The notes under the pieces: generated by a model
Database searches by the model: none
Seen by the model: only the letters and a program-made list of their open reading frames with translations
What the model was told of the DNA's origin: nothing
Position numbers and translations under genes: made by a program
Origin: Clostridiaceae bacterium
GTDB taxonomy: Bacteria > Bacillota > Clostridia > Saccharofermentanales > DTU023
Assembly: GCA_012838795.1 (NCBI GenBank)
Contig: DUOO01000022.1
Span: forward strand, 1-64,000
DNA length: 64,000 nucleotides
Direction: 5' to 3'
Part shown: positions 47,340-55,898 of the stretch, piece by piece
Layout of the letters: each line of letters begins with the position of its first letter
Numbering within the stretch: the stretch's first letter is position 1

Positions 47340-48602
47340 ATGAAAAAGGATAATCCGATGATTGCAGATAAGGATAACTCAAATCGAAAAAAACAAAGCT
47401 TGGTTGAACCTCATAATTCAGGTCAAAGTCTTTTGAGTTCTAAGATTGCTAAATCAGATTTGAGAAAAAAACAAACTGATAAAAATCAACATAAGGGTTT
47501 GATTATTATCTGTTTATTAGTCTTGGTGTTTTTCGGATTATTAATCATCTTAATCTACAAACTTCCGGATTCACCGGAATTACCGGAAGATGAAGAGCTG
47601 AAACCGATTGATTCGGCAAATATTGAAACTGTTTTAGAATTCTCGGCACATGATGCAAATAGATATTTTCCTTTTGCCAATCAGCTGGTTTATTTGTCTC
47701 AAGATCAAATTATCTTGAAGAATCATGCCGGAAAAGACATTTATCAGGAACAGATTGATTTTGAAAGACCGGTCGGAGTATTTAATGCAAATTATTTTGT
47801 TGCAGGTGATAGAAATTCCGGCAAAATAATAGTACTAGATAATCATAGCAAAAAATTCTCATTACATTTAGATGGTCGTTTTGCCGGAGCATATTTTGGC
47901 GGTGATGAATTTTTGGCAATTGTTGAAGAAAATTCGGATCAACCGGGTTTTGTTCATATCATCAAGTTGCAAACCGGTGAAAAAATGTTGATGATTCAAT
48001 TTGTTGAATCAGGATATCCTTTAGCAGTCAGTTTCAGCAATAATTTAGATTATTTCGATGTTCTTCTGACTAATATAAAAGGTTCGATGATTCAGCCGAT
48101 CATTAAAAGATATGATTTGAGCGGCAATCCGATCGGGCAAAAATTACCGGATGATCATCCGTTCTTATATGGAAAAATTACTCATGATCCGAATAATAAC
48201 ATTGTGCTATCAAGCACATCGAATATTTTGGTGTTGAACTTGGAACAGGAAAAACCTCTTGCCAGCTATTCACCGGGGAAAGTTTATGAAATTGCGTCAG
48301 GCACAAAGCTTACGGCTTTTGCTTCAACGCATATTGAGGGAAATTTGCAAATTGTTGAATGGGATCCTGCAAAACAAGTATTTAATGAAAAAGAGATTGA
48401 GATCGGGACATTGATTGACAATTTCACTTATTCTGCAGATTATATCGCTTTTAACGATAACAACAAGGTTAAAGTTATTGATTGCAATAACGGAAATTTG
48501 ATCTTGGATCAGGCCGTAACTGGGGATATAGTACGTATCGGCATTAATTCAAATCAAATAATCTTGATTACTGAACAAGGTGTGAAAATTTTAAGTCTAT
48601 AA
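47340..48602 (+). CDS. Single-TM protein with extracellular beta-propeller (DUF5711-like)
   Basis: 420 residues. A long charged cytoplasmic N-terminus (~1-55), one TM helix (~57-77, GLIIICLLVLVFFGLLIILI) and an outside region of repeated four-strand units (NQLVYLSQDQIILKNHAG, NYFVAGDRNSGKIIVLDNHS, IKLQTGEKMLMIQFV, DYIAFNDNNKVKVIDCNN). The pattern resembles a seven-bladed propeller as in the clostridial DUF5711 family; the name is tentative. Start ATG 47340 has no obvious Shine-Dalgarno; a second ATG at 47358 lies in frame. Its role is unknown, probably envelope-related. Confidence 0.65.
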   Translation: MKKDNPMIADKDNSNRKKQSLVEPHNSGQSLLSSKIAKSDLRKKQTDKNQHKGLIIICLLVLVFFGLLIILIYKLPDSPELPEDEELKPIDSANIETVLEFSAHDANRYFPFANQLVYLSQDQIILKNHAGKDIYQEQIDFERPVGVFNANYFVAGDRNSGKIIVLDNHSKKFSLHLDGRFAGAYFGGDEFLAIVEENSDQPGFVHIIKLQTGEKMLMIQFVESGYPLAVSFSNNLDYFDVLLTNIKGSMIQPIIKRYDLSGNPIGQKLPDDHPFLYGKITHDPNNNIVLSSTSNILVLNLEQEKPLASYSPGKVYEIASGTKLTAFASTHIEGNLQIVEWDPAKQVFNEKEIEIGTLIDNFTYSADYIAFNDNNKVKVIDCNNGNLILDQAVTGDIVRIGINSNQIILITEQGVKILSL

Positions 48603-48624
48603 TTTTCAAGTTAACGAGGGGTGT

Positions 48625-49317
48625 ATGGAATCGGAATTAAAATTTACCTTAATAGATGACACGGATTTTACGGAAATCATGAATGAACCGATAATTTTTG
48701 AGCATTTGTTATTGACCGGAAATATGTCATATGCAATGCGTTCTTCCTATTTTGACACTGCAGATCAGCTATTGCGTCAACGTAAAGGATTTCTCAGAAT
48801 CAGAAGAAGTAATGAACGTTTCTATCTGACTCTAAAATTACCAAGCCATAATAACGGCCTGCAAGATCCGGGTGTTTTTGAAAGACAGGAATGGGAATTT
48901 GAATTAAATGATGAAGAACAATATTGGGATATGAAAACCGGTATCAATCCGACCTGGTTTTTGAATCGGATGTTGAACGGAAATGAATATAAAGAAGCTA
49001 GCGATCCCGACTTAGTTCAAATTCTGCGTGTTCTCGAGGGCAGACCTCTCCATGAAGTATGTCTTGCCGATTATACCAGAACTTCATATGCCTATTCCTA
49101 TCGTTCAAGCCGCTTCGAATTATGCTTTGATGAGGGTTATTTGGGGACTGCAGAGTATGTTAGGCAATTTTCAGAAATTGAACTCGAACTCTTGACCGGG
49201 AATCGAAAGGATTTGTTTTATCTGAAAAATGATTTTTTGACGCAATTACCGGTTGTCACTGCCACTAAAAGTAAATATGAACAGGCGATTGAGATTGCCG
49301 ACCTTTATCGAAGATGA
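48625..49317 (+). CDS. CYTH domain protein
   Basis: 230 residues. The N-terminal ExExK motif (ESELK at residues 2-6) and the strand order YFDTADQLLRQRKGFLRIRR, then ERFYLTLKLP, and FSEIELELL define the CYTH triphosphate tunnel fold. It binds triphosphates with Mg; members are thiamine triphosphatases, inorganic triphosphatases or adenylate cyclases. The likely activity is tripolyphosphatase, but that is only a guess. CGAGGGG precedes ATG 48625. The stop overlaps the next start by four bases (ATGA). Confidence 0.82.
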   Translation: MESELKFTLIDDTDFTEIMNEPIIFEHLLLTGNMSYAMRSSYFDTADQLLRQRKGFLRIRRSNERFYLTLKLPSHNNGLQDPGVFERQEWEFELNDEEQYWDMKTGINPTWFLNRMLNGNEYKEASDPDLVQILRVLEGRPLHEVCLADYTRTSYAYSYRSSRFELCFDEGYLGTAEYVRQFSEIELELLTGNRKDLFYLKNDFLTQLPVVTATKSKYEQAIEIADLYRR

Positions 49318-50573
49318 AATATGATTGTATAGTCATCGGTGGTGGTGCTTCGGGAGTAATGGCGGCATTATCGGTACGCCGGCATTTTCCTGAATATAAG
49401 ATATTAATTTTGGAAAAAGAATATCAATTATTGCGTAAAGTTCTGGCTTCAGGCAACGGCCGGTGTAATTTATCCAATAGAAATATCAAAGCAGATAATT
49501 ATTTCAGTTTGCAAGCCGGAAAATCCTCAAAACAAAAATTTCTGCAAACGGCTTTTAATATTTTTTCTTACCCTGATACAGTTGAATTCTTTTGTAATCT
49601 GGGTATCCCGTTGCGACTTGATCAGAGTGACAGAGCTTATCCTTATTCCGAACAAGCTTCAAGTGTGGTTCTGACTTTAACACAAGCTTTAATCACAGCA
49701 AAAATTGATGTGTTATTGCAAGCAAAAGTCAGCAGTATCAAATCTGCAGACGGTTTTCTGAGCTTGGCGGCAGAGCCATGCATTACGGTTAAGCAAAAGC
49801 AACACTTTACTTATTTAACTTCTGCCGAAACTTATCAGTGTAAAAAACTAATTGTAGCATGTGGCAGCAAAGCAGCCGAGAATTTGGGCGGTACAGATTC
49901 CGGATATCAATTGCTGGCAGAATATGCAGCGATATCCGAATTGCGTCCCGGTTTAGTCCCTCTCAATCTGCTAATGGATCAAAAAGCAAAAATACTTGTC
50001 GGACAAAGATTTAAGGGCAGTGCGAAATTAATTGATAACAATACGCTCTTAGCAGAAACATCCGGTGAGTTTTTATTTGTCGAAAACGGATTATCAGGAA
50101 TTGCGGCTATGGAGCTTGCACGATTCTTACCGCAAGCTGATCAAGCTAACCAAAATATAATTGTTGAATTGGATTTTGCCCCTGATTATCAATTATCTGA
50201 AATAGAAGAATTATTATTTAATCGTCAGAAAATACTGGATAAACAAAAAGAGGATTGCTCAGCGGTCGGTATAGTAAAAGCCAAAATTTCAGATTATCTT
50301 GTACAAAGGGCAGGTTCAATCAATAATCTGACAAAATTAATGAAATCAACTTCATTTAAAGTTAACGGCAGCAAAGGATTTCCGGCTGCTCAAATAACTG
50401 CAGGCGGTGTATGCCTATCACAAATCAGAATGCCGAGTTTAGCCCTCAAATCTCAACCTAATATTTATCTCTGTGGCGAACTGATCGATATTGACGGTAA
50501 AACCGGCGGTTTCAATTTACAATGGGCATGGACGAGCGGTTTTATTGCCGGACAGTTGCATGATTCTATCTGA
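49314..50573 (+). CDS. HI0933/YhiN-type FAD-dependent oxidoreductase
   Basis: 419 residues. The N-terminal dinucleotide-binding fold is IVIGGGASGVMAALSV with acidic LILEKE. The HI0933 family block LRKVLASGNGRCNLSNRNI follows, and the C-terminal FAD closure is VCLSQIRMPSL and YLCGELIDIDGKTGGFNLQW. Members include BaiN-type flavoproteins and other NAD(P)/FAD oxidoreductases with poorly known substrates. It is translationally coupled with the CYTH gene. Length is normal. Confidence 0.9.
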   Translation: MKYDCIVIGGGASGVMAALSVRRHFPEYKILILEKEYQLLRKVLASGNGRCNLSNRNIKADNYFSLQAGKSSKQKFLQTAFNIFSYPDTVEFFCNLGIPLRLDQSDRAYPYSEQASSVVLTLTQALITAKIDVLLQAKVSSIKSADGFLSLAAEPCITVKQKQHFTYLTSAETYQCKKLIVACGSKAAENLGGTDSGYQLLAEYAAISELRPGLVPLNLLMDQKAKILVGQRFKGSAKLIDNNTLLAETSGEFLFVENGLSGIAAMELARFLPQADQANQNIIVELDFAPDYQLSEIEELLFNRQKILDKQKEDCSAVGIVKAKISDYLVQRAGSINNLTKLMKSTSFKVNGSKGFPAAQITAGGVCLSQIRMPSLALKSQPNIYLCGELIDIDGKTGGFNLQWAWTSGFIAGQLHDSI

Positions 50574-50959
50574 AAAACATTCTCAATATACAATACATCT
50601 GCTCATGTGTACTAACAAAAATATTGCTAACTACATCGAGATAGCAGCGGTTTTGAAACAGATATCATAATTCACTTTCCGGATGGATTTTTTACAGTCG
50701 TTTTACATGTTTTTAAATATCGTGTAGTAATATTATTCCAGAAGATTATTGGTCAAACATTTGTTTTACAATATTTTGCAAAATCTTGTTGCTTAAGCTT
50801 AATATCTTTATGGAATCCGGTTGTTGACGCTCAGTGGATCATTTAATAAGTTTAAAAGTGTAAGTAGTTCAAGCTCAATGCGTGAGTATATTTTCGTAAC
50901 AGAATCGGACGGAATTTTCATAATGTGTATGTCGCTATGAACTTAATGGAGAACAATAA
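50574..50959. other. Intergenic region, no gene supported
   Basis: 386 bases, AT-rich. A 21-codon frame at about 50605-50670 (MCTNKNIANYIEIAAVLK) resembles no protein I know. I see no terminator or clear promoter. Confidence 0.35.
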
Positions 50960-51340
50960 ATGGAGAAAAAAATAATGAGTAATACAGAAATCCTGATCTT
51001 CGAAGTGGTTTTATCTGCTGTTATCGTTGTTCTTGGTCTGACAAATAAGAAAGTACTATTCCTTCAGGGACCGAGAGCCATGACTATTGTCCTGGGAATT
51101 ATGGGTATGCTGCTGTGTACCATCAGCATCGGTAAGTTCATTTCGGCTGCTCCTGCTCATCCATTAACTATTCTGGGGTATATCTTCGGGTGTGTGGCAC
51201 TGATTGCATTTATCACTCAGGTTTTTAAGCTTGAAATCCCGGTGCTGAAAGATCCTGATAAGGCATTGGTCGTTTTGGTAGTTGCCTTGGTAATGAAAGG
51301 TCTGATTGCCAGGTTCCGGCCACTCTTGTCCAGGGCATAA
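50960..51340 (+). CDS. Small four-TM membrane protein
   Basis: 126 residues with four hydrophobic stretches: ILIFEVVLSAVIVVLGL, MTIVLGIMGMLLCTISIG, LTILGYIFGCVALIAFI and DKALVVLVVALVMKGLIA. No motif is recognised. Start ATG 50960 has ATGGAGAAC upstream; ATG 50975 is also possible. It lies in a low-density strip flanked by gene relics and may itself be accessory. Confidence 0.6.
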   Translation: MEKKIMSNTEILIFEVVLSAVIVVLGLTNKKVLFLQGPRAMTIVLGIMGMLLCTISIGKFISAAPAHPLTILGYIFGCVALIAFITQVFKLEIPVLKDPDKALVVLVVALVMKGLIARFRPLLSRA

Positions 51341-51378
51341 TAACCTGTTTTTTGTGTCTCTTGTAGCAGTGTATTCTA

Positions 51379-51720
51379 CTATTTTCCTGATAAATATTCT
51401 GAATAAATAATCTCACCATAGTGTTCTTTCAGCTGATTGGCCATACAGGGGACTTTACCGGTAAAATCCATTTTATCAAGACCCGTGTGAGATGCACCGT
51501 AAATACTCATGATTTTTTCGTAATCAAGTGAATCAAACTCACGGATAAAATTTTCTGTCATTTTATTCTCACGATAAACATCGTCAGAGGTTTCATAAAA
51601 GTATTCGCCCTGCTCGATAACTTCTTGTGCTATTATAAATTGCTCAGAATTTGGAGCTGTGCAGGTTTTTATCTGGACAGCAGTGAAAAGTGAGCAGATT
51701 TCATGGTTGAGACGTGAGTT
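51379..51720 (-). pseudogene. Minus-strand relic of an unidentified gene
   Basis: An open minus-strand frame without an upstream start runs from about 51720 to the stop at 51379. Only the last 60 codons have an ATG (51561) and a protein-like composition: IREFDSLDYEKIMSIYGASH, then TGLDKMDFTGKVPCMANQLK, then EHYG. It looks like the C-terminus of a larger protein; the GASHT motif faintly recalls the TraB/erythromycin-esterase group, which is a weak hint only. It continues in the frame of the next relic, broken by two stops. Confidence 0.45.
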
Positions 51721-51738
51721 TCTGCTCAGAATTTAGAG

Positions 51739-51885
51739 CTATGCATAGTCAATAGGAGGAGCAAAGTACATTCTGTCCCCGCGATACTTTTTTATACTTG
51801 CTTTATCTGTAATTGTTTGAAATTTAGGCATATCTTTACTATTATGCAACATAGCATTAAAATCTTTCTTGTCTTCATTAGCCAT
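51739..51885 (-). pseudogene. N-terminal fragment of a broken minus-strand gene
   Basis: 48 codons with a strong AGGAGGTGA site before ATG 51885: MANEDKKDFNAMLHNSKDMP, then KFQTITDKASIKKYRGDRMY, then FAPPIDYA and a TAG stop at 51739. The excellent initiation signal and abrupt end suggest truncation. From memory it resembles the N-terminus of small MGMT-type (methylguanine methyltransferase-like) proteins, at low confidence. An 18-base segment, TGCTCAGAATTTAGAGCT near 51722 versus TGCTCAGAATTTGGAGCT near 51641, is repeated with one mismatch beside the break point. Confidence 0.5.
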
Positions 51886-51969
51886 ATTGTTCACCTCCTG
51901 ACTCAAGAATAATGTCTTAACTTTGTCTATGCAATGAGACAGTTTTAAATATTTTGAAAATTTTATCAA

Positions 51970-52176
51970 TCTGTTTTTTTCTTTATTTTCGAACCTGCCT
52001 GATCCTTATACATCAAATATCATTTATTTGAGCATTCTCAGTTTATATTTTTTATTTAATAAGATAATATATTGACTGACAAGTCTATCCGGATTTGAAA
52101 AACTAAATCATAAAAAATGTAGAATGTATTCTGTTTAATAAATTGAACTATAACCATAGAATATGAGGCACATAAA
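51970..52176. other. AT-rich spacer, no gene supported
   Basis: About 200 bases between the minus-strand relic and the DUF6487-like gene. It must hold divergent promoters, but I cannot pick convincing boxes. Confidence 0.3.
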
Positions 52177-52410
52177 ATGCAACTTGAAAAATGTCCCTAT
52201 TGTGGGAACGAGATGGAAAAAGGAAGTCTGCCGAATGAAACACATCCGTATTGGTTGCCTGCAGATATAAAAGCAACTCCGTTAAGATATGTAGTGCCTA
52301 AATCGGGAGTAAAATTAAAGCTTGAGGATTCTACATTTTTCGAGTATCACAAAACAACTGCCTACTACTGCTCTAATTGTAAAATCATTATTGCAGAAAC
52401 TTATGATTAA
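52177..52410 (+). CDS. Small zinc-ribbon protein, DUF6487/PF20097-like
   Basis: 77 residues. An N-terminal CPYCGNEMEKGSL knuckle and a C-terminal YYCSNCKIIIAETYD knuckle give two CxxC pairs for one zinc. The short middle holds YWLPADIKA and a Lys/Thr-rich stretch, as in PF20097 family proteins, which have no known function. Start ATG 52177 has ATGAGGCAC upstream. It is a stand-alone gene. Confidence 0.7.
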   Translation: MQLEKCPYCGNEMEKGSLPNETHPYWLPADIKATPLRYVVPKSGVKLKLEDSTFFEYHKTTAYYCSNCKIIIAETYD

Positions 52411-52525
52411 TAAGTTTCTGACAACTAATCTTATAAACCAAAAGTGTAAACACCAAATGTCAAAACATTATGAGTGGTTCGAAGGAGGATATTTCTGTCG
52501 TAATTGGGTAGAAGACTGAAAAATA

Positions 52526-52550
52526 GGAGTCAAACAGATTATATGACTCC
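52526..52550. terminator. Hairpin between convergent genes
   Basis: GGAGTCA (52526-52532) and TGACTCC (52544-52550) with an 11-base loop, between the DUF6487-like gene and the convergent ABC-F gene. There is no clear U-tract on either side. Confidence 0.35.
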
Positions 52551-52557
52551 GGAGTTG

Positions 52558-54654
52558 TCAGCCGAAGTTTTCTAAAATTTCAGCCAGCTTTAAATAGATC
52601 GATTCGTATTGATCAATCAGGATTAACAATTGCTCATACTGTACATAGATTTTCGGATCGGTTGCAGTTTCAAATTTGGATTCCATTTTATTTTTTTGTT
52701 TAATTGCAATATCAATTTTTCTGGTTAGGGAAGCGAGGGTTTCATCACCGAGAGCTTTGAATCTTCTGGTTTGCATTAGATTATTGGGTAAAGTCTGTAA
52801 ATTGTTCAAAGATTTTTCTAAACGTACTTCTTTTTTTGACCAAAGCTTTCTTTTGTTTTGTGAAGTAATTTTGTTGGTATCATCTGTATCATCGGATTTT
52901 GAATTATCAGTTTTATAAGAATTATCATTTTCGTTAAGTGAATTATCTGCTGAAATATCTTGCTGCCGGGGGATTATTGTTGTTTCAACTGTTTGGCTTC
53001 GTTTAGTTGGAGCTGCAATAGCCTGTTCTTCGACACGACGAAAATCATTGTAATTGTTAAATCGTTGGATTGTTCCGCCAATAAAACCTAAAATGTATTG
53101 AGCAATTTTTTCGATGAAGTAGCGATCGTGACTGACTGCTATTATTGATCCCTCATACGTAACCAGTGCATTTTCCAAGATTTCACATGAATTGATATCA
53201 AGATGATTCGTCGGTTCGTCAAGAAAGAGCACATCGGGTTTTTTGCTTAACAAATGACATAAGTAAAGGCGACTTCTTTCTCCGCCGGATAAGGTGTTTA
53301 AGGGTTTAAAAACATCAATACCGCGAAAACCGTATTTTGCCAGTTCGTTGCGGGCGGTAGCTTCTGTCCAATTTGGTTGAACTTCAGCCAAGCTTTCCAA
53401 AACATTGCAGTTTTCATCGGAAAATTCAATCAATTGACCGAGAAAGCCGTATTTGATGTCAGTTGCTAAATTAACTGTACCAAATGCATGTGGTTCATTT
53501 CCCAGCAAGGATTTTAAGAGAGTGGTTTTGCCACAACCGTTTACTCCGACAACGACAATTTTTTGTTTGCCTTGCAGCGACCAGGAAAAAGGCTGAAACA
53601 AAGGTGCGGTTCGTCCCGGAAATTGCACATAAAGATCTTTTGTTGATATTAAGGTTCTGGTGGGATCACCTAAATCCTGACCTTTGAGAATTTTAATATT
53701 TAACTGCGTCGGTTTGTTTTTTAATTTAGTTTTCAGGTGGCTTAACTTCTGACTGATTATCGCCTCTTTTTTTTGACTGGAACGGTAAGAACTTATTTTA
53801 CGATGAGAAAACATGGTTTGTGTAATATCGGTCTGTTTATTCAATTCAGTCTCAACTTTATCTATACTTCGATTTAATGATTTTTGTTGCTCAGCACTCA
53901 ATTTGACAAAGTTGGAGTAATTACCGGGGAAGATAGTCAATTTACCTCCTGATAATTCGGCAGTTCGCGTCGCGATTCGATCAATAAAAAATCGATCATG
54001 CGAAATAAGCAGTACGGTGGAAGAAGTTTTTTGCAAAAAGTTTTCTAACCATTCAATTGCTTGATGATCGAGATGATTGGTCGGTTCATCGAGCAACATC
54101 ACATCAGGTTCCCGTATCAACAATCTGGCGAGTTGAACACGCATTTTTTCTCCGCCGGATAATTCTTGAACCGGCCTTTGTGCGGTAGCTGAATCGATAC
54201 CTAAACCTGCTAAGATTTCTGCTAAACGGTATTGATATGCATAACCGCCCAGACTTTCGAATTTTGCGGTGGTTGAACTAAATTGATCCATAATTTGTGC
54301 GTGTTCGGATTCAGTGTGACGTGCTGATGTATCGGCAAGACCATTCGCCAATTTCTGCATTTGTTGTTGTAAATCATAAATTTCTGCATCGAAAAGGGCA
54401 TCGGTGATAATGTTGTTCAGATTAACCTGTTGTTCTAAATAACCGATAATTGTATTCTTTGCAATTGTAATCTCGGCATTTTCCGAATCCGGTTGTTCCA
54501 AACCCAAAATTAAACGAAACAGAGTAGTTTTGCCTGTTCCGTTTTCACCGATGATTGCCAGTTTTTCTCCGGGATTGATGTGCAAATCAATATCTGTTAA
54601 AACCGCTTTTTCATAATATGATTTACTGACATTTTTCAAACTAATTAAACTCAT
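52558..54654 (-). CDS. ABC-F family ATPase
   Basis: 698 residues: two nucleotide-binding domains without membrane segments. NBD1 has GENGTGKTT, LSGGEKMRVQLARLL and MLLDEPTNHLD; NBD2 has GVNGCGKTT, LSGGERSRLYLCHLL and LFLDEPTNHLD. The linker between them (~240-325, with KVETELNKQTDITQTMFSHR) is the ABC-F P-site tRNA interaction motif region. A Ser/Asp/Lys-rich stretch and a C-terminal coiled coil finish the protein, as in Uup/YdiF types. ABC-F proteins act on ribosomes; some give antibiotic resistance, others aid translation. Which one applies cannot be told. Confidence 0.92.
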   Translation of the reverse strand: MSLISLKNVSKSYYEKAVLTDIDLHINPGEKLAIIGENGTGKTTLFRLILGLEQPDSENAEITIAKNTIIGYLEQQVNLNNIITDALFDAEIYDLQQQMQKLANGLADTSARHTESEHAQIMDQFSSTTAKFESLGGYAYQYRLAEILAGLGIDSATAQRPVQELSGGEKMRVQLARLLIREPDVMLLDEPTNHLDHQAIEWLENFLQKTSSTVLLISHDRFFIDRIATRTAELSGGKLTIFPGNYSNFVKLSAEQQKSLNRSIDKVETELNKQTDITQTMFSHRKISSYRSSQKKEAIISQKLSHLKTKLKNKPTQLNIKILKGQDLGDPTRTLISTKDLYVQFPGRTAPLFQPFSWSLQGKQKIVVVGVNGCGKTTLLKSLLGNEPHAFGTVNLATDIKYGFLGQLIEFSDENCNVLESLAEVQPNWTEATARNELAKYGFRGIDVFKPLNTLSGGERSRLYLCHLLSKKPDVLFLDEPTNHLDINSCEILENALVTYEGSIIAVSHDRYFIEKIAQYILGFIGGTIQRFNNYNDFRRVEEQAIAAPTKRSQTVETTIIPRQQDISADNSLNENDNSYKTDNSKSDDTDDTNKITSQNKRKLWSKKEVRLEKSLNNLQTLPNNLMQTRRFKALGDETLASLTRKIDIAIKQKNKMESKFETATDPKIYVQYEQLLILIDQYESIYLKLAEILENFG

Positions 54655-54794
54655 CTCTTAAATTATACAGATTATTTTGTTACTGTTCTATTTTAATCCT
54701 TATGTTAGAATAATATTATTAAACTGAATTTTAAAATAATTCTGTCGAACTGAATCGTTACAGAAATTGTTAATAATTGTCTTGAGGAAATATT

Positions 54795-55898
54795 ATGCGG
54801 ATTTCATTTGCAAATGACTATAGCGAAGGTTGTTTACCGGAAATTTTAGAAAATTTGGGCAAAACAAATTTTGAACAAACCGGCGGATATGGATTGGATT
54901 CGTACTCTAAATCTGCAATCAGGAAAATTGAGCAATTATTGGGAGCAGAACCGGAACAAGTTGACATTCATTTTACGGTGGGCGGAACTCAAGCAAATTT
55001 AATTGTAATTTCCCATGTTTTAAAACCGTATGCAGGTGTCTTATCTGCACCAGGCGGACATATTGCATCTCATGAATCGGCAGCGATTGAAGCGACCGGT
55101 CATAAAGTGATTGTGCTGGAGGCGGATCCATATAGCGGGAAATTGGATGCGACCACCCTGGCTGCTTTTTTACAAGAATATTGGGCGGATTCTGAACCTG
55201 AACATTCACCGTTCCCCGGAATGATTTATTTTTCTAATGCAACAGAATACGGAACTCATTATTCGGCTCAAGAGTTAAGTGCGATCCGAGATATTGCAGA
55301 TGAATATGATTTGCCGATCTTCATGGATGGAGCCAGATTGGGCACTGCATTAGTTGCTGAACCTGATAAGTTGAACATTAAGCAATTACTTGATTTAGTA
55401 GATGTATTTACCATCGGCGGGACCAAGAATGGAGCCTTGAGCGGTGAAGCAATTGTTTTTACCAATCGCAAACAGAATTATGCCGACAGGTTTCGCTGGA
55501 CATTAAAGCAACGAGGCGGAATGTTAGCTAAAGGTCGTTTATTAGGGATTCAGTTCAATACCCTTTTTACTGACGATTTGTATTTCAGGGCTGCACGCCA
55601 TGCCAACCGGATGGCGGATTTACTGCGTACAGGTCTTAAACAAAGAAATGTAAGATTTTGGACTGAAACGAAGACAAATCAGCTGTTTATTCTGATTAAT
55701 CCGAAATTAAAACAAATGCTGTTGCAAGAATTTGTTTTTTTAGATTGGCTGATTCCGAATCAGCAGCAATTAATAGAACTGGGACTTGAAGAATCTGATC
55801 AAAGCTATCATGTTGTTCGTTTGGTAACATCTTGGGCAACGCAAGAAGAGTGGATTGAGCAATTTTTGAATAGGTGGGATGATTTTGCAAATTTGTAA
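54795..55898 (+). CDS. Threonine aldolase-like PLP enzyme (beta-eliminating lyase family)
   Basis: 367 residues. It begins SFANDYSEGCLPEIL, has FTVGGTQANL near the PLP phosphate cup, the stacking region HIASHESAAIEATGHKV, the Asp in IFMDGARLGTAL and the Schiff-base Lys in TIGGTKNGAL. These fit low-specificity L-threonine aldolase, which cleaves threonine to glycine and acetaldehyde; related amino acid lyases share the motifs. GAGGAAA precedes ATG 54795. The next gene starts inside its 3' end (55879), which implies coupling. Confidence 0.88.
   Translation: MRISFANDYSEGCLPEILENLGKTNFEQTGGYGLDSYSKSAIRKIEQLLGAEPEQVDIHFTVGGTQANLIVISHVLKPYAGVLSAPGGHIASHESAAIEATGHKVIVLEADPYSGKLDATTLAAFLQEYWADSEPEHSPFPGMIYFSNATEYGTHYSAQELSAIRDIADEYDLPIFMDGARLGTALVAEPDKLNIKQLLDLVDVFTIGGTKNGALSGEAIVFTNRKQNYADRFRWTLKQRGGMLAKGRLLGIQFNTLFTDDLYFRAARHANRMADLLRTGLKQRNVRFWTETKTNQLFILINPKLKQMLLQEFVFLDWLIPNQQQLIELGLEESDQSYHVVRLVTSWATQEEWIEQFLNRWDDFANL

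Noticed and set aside
52322-52519. A 65-codon frame overlapping the end of the DUF6487-like gene
   Set aside because: It overlaps the zinc-ribbon gene in another frame and has no ribosome binding site; the tail after 52458 may be a relic but has no recognised product.
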